A stretch of DNA of 64,000 bases, from contig CAVOJY010000007.1 in assembly GCA_963696405.1 (NCBI GenBank), positions 186,001 through 250,000 on the forward strand, written 5' to 3'. A program made the position numbers and the translations under genes. Of this stretch, positions 63,335 to 64,000 are shown piece after piece (position 1 is the first letter of the stretch; each line of letters opens with the position of its first letter). The DNA comes from CAVOJY01 sp963696405 (lineage in GTDB: Bacteria > Chloroflexota > Limnocylindria > Limnocylindrales > CSP1-4). The notes under the pieces are model-generated. The model ran no database searches and had not been told where the DNA came from. It saw only the letters and a program-made list of their open reading frames with translations.

Positions 63335-64000
63335 TCAGTCGCGGCGGAGCAGGTCGGGCCGCACCCTCCGGGTACGCAGGATGGCCTGCTCGTGGCGCCA
63401 GCGGGCGACCTCGCCGTGGTGTCCGCCCAGGAGCACGTCCGGGACGGCCATCCCGCGCCAGCGCGGGGGGCGGGTGTACTGCGGGTACTCGAGCAGCCCG
63501 CGGGCGAACGATTCCTCCTCGGTCGAATCCTCATCGATCGCGCCTGGCAGCAGGCGGAGGACGGCGTCGATGACGACGAGCGCCGGCAGTTCCCCGCCGG
63601 AGAGGACGTAGTCGCCGATCGAGAGCTCGAGGTCGACGAGGCTGCGGACCCGCTCGTCCACCCCCTCGTACCGCGGACAGACGAAGACGAGGTTCGGACG
63701 CCCGGCGAGGTCCTGGGCTCGTGCCTGTGTGAAGCGCTCGCCCCCGGGATCCATGAGGATCGACGAAGCTCTCCGGGGTTCGGACCGCGTCGAGGGCCTC
63801 GCCCACGGGCTCCGGGCGCAGGACCATCCCCGCCCCTCCCCCGTACGGGTAGTCGTCCACGCTGCGGTGACGGCCGAGACCCCAGCCGCGCAGGTCGTGG
63901 CTGTGGATCTCCGCGAGACCCCGCGTGAGCACCCGCCCCGGGATGCTCTCCGACAACGGGCCGGGAAAGAGCGCCGGGAAGAGCGAGATGACATCGATGC
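63335..64000 (-). CDS. trmD: tRNA (guanine-N1)-methyltransferase, 5' end outside window, frameshifted
   Basis: SPOUT-class enzyme making m1G37. The visible N-terminus begins IDVISLFPALFPGPLSESIP, just after the expected start, which lies beyond base 64000. HSHDLRGWGLGRHRSVDDYP and YGGGAGMVLRPEPV follow. Near 63766 one extra base breaks the frame; after it come SSILMDPGGERFTQARAQDL, FVCPRYEGVDERV, SIGDYVLSGGELPALVVIDA and LEYPQYTRPP, the AdoMet-knot residues. The trmD-rplS linkage is conserved. Confidence 0.92.
   Translation of the reverse strand, partial: ASMSSRSSRRSFPARCRRASRGGCSRGVSRRSTATTCAAGVSAVTAAWTTTRTGEGRGWSCARSPWARPSTRSEPRRASSILMDPGGERFTQARAQDLAGRPNLVFVCPRYEGVDERVRSLVDLELSIGDYVLSGGELPALVVIDAVLRLLPGAIDEDSTEEESFARGLLEYPQYTRPPRWRGMAVPDVLLGGHHGEVARWRHEQAILRTRRVRPDLLRRD

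Overview
The window reads as high-GC bacterial chromosome (roughly 70 percent G+C by eye). Gene content and order suggest Chloroflexota, possibly the Limnocylindria/Ellin6529 side; this is inference from gene content, not from a marker tree. Supporting signs are RNase Y together with RNase J, a type-3 (archaeal-like) prolyl-tRNA synthetase ending in Tyr, an EF-G paralogue next to yebC-ruvCAB-tgt, a TrpR/YerC-like regulator at the head of a his operon, the MEP isoprenoid pathway, and frequent 4-bp ATGA/GTGA start-stop overlaps.

Layout. 1-3.5 kb: truncated class A penicillin-binding protein, divergent from tyrS. 3.5-8 kb: minus-strand his operon (yerC-like, hisG, hisH, hisF, hisIE) divergent from hisA, with a repeat-rich control region between them. 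8-9.4 kb: an XRE regulator with a tandem operator, then a GC-rich tandem-repeat spacer. 9.4-25.5 kb: EF-G-like GTPase, then a plus-strand DNA repair and RNA modification block (yebC, ruvC, ruvA, ruvB, tgt, recA, recX, rny, ymdB, miaB, miaA, hflX, yigZ). 25.5-29.3 kb: a small accessory stretch (lower-GC 7TM-like membrane protein, VOC protein, Phd/VapC toxin-antitoxin pair, NTF2-DUF1801 fusion). 29.3-49.6 kb: a long minus-strand housekeeping run (nusA, ylxR, infB, rbfA, nrnA, truB, ribF, rpsO, pnp, asd, udg, rnj, ftsK, rodZ-like, cinA, Mur ligase). 49.9-64 kb: proS, an orphan alpha/alpha-toroid gene, then a second minus-strand housekeeping run (trmD, rplS, rnhB, yraN, rpsB, tsf, pyrH, frr, uppS, cdsA, dxr, rseP, ispG).

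The most unusual object is the polynucleotide phosphorylase gene (39340-41934). A complete DEDDh 3'-5' exonuclease domain sits in frame between its two RNase PH domains, where the all-helical linker normally is. One polypeptide would therefore carry phosphorolytic and hydrolytic 3'-5' nuclease centres plus KH and S1 domains.

Sequence quality matters here. At least 17 single-base frameshifts break conserved housekeeping genes, and eight of them fall within 52.7-55.1 kb. I place each one by recovering conserved protein sequence in the next frame. They look like assembly or sequencing indels rather than pseudogenes. Two apparent fusions (CinA-Mur ligase and NrnA-TruB) are artefacts of such shifts.

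Transcription signals are partly readable. Several housekeeping genes share an extended -10 element of the form TGYTAKACT. A perfect Gram-positive-type LexA box sits before ruvB. The nusA and rpsB leaders contain strong hairpins.
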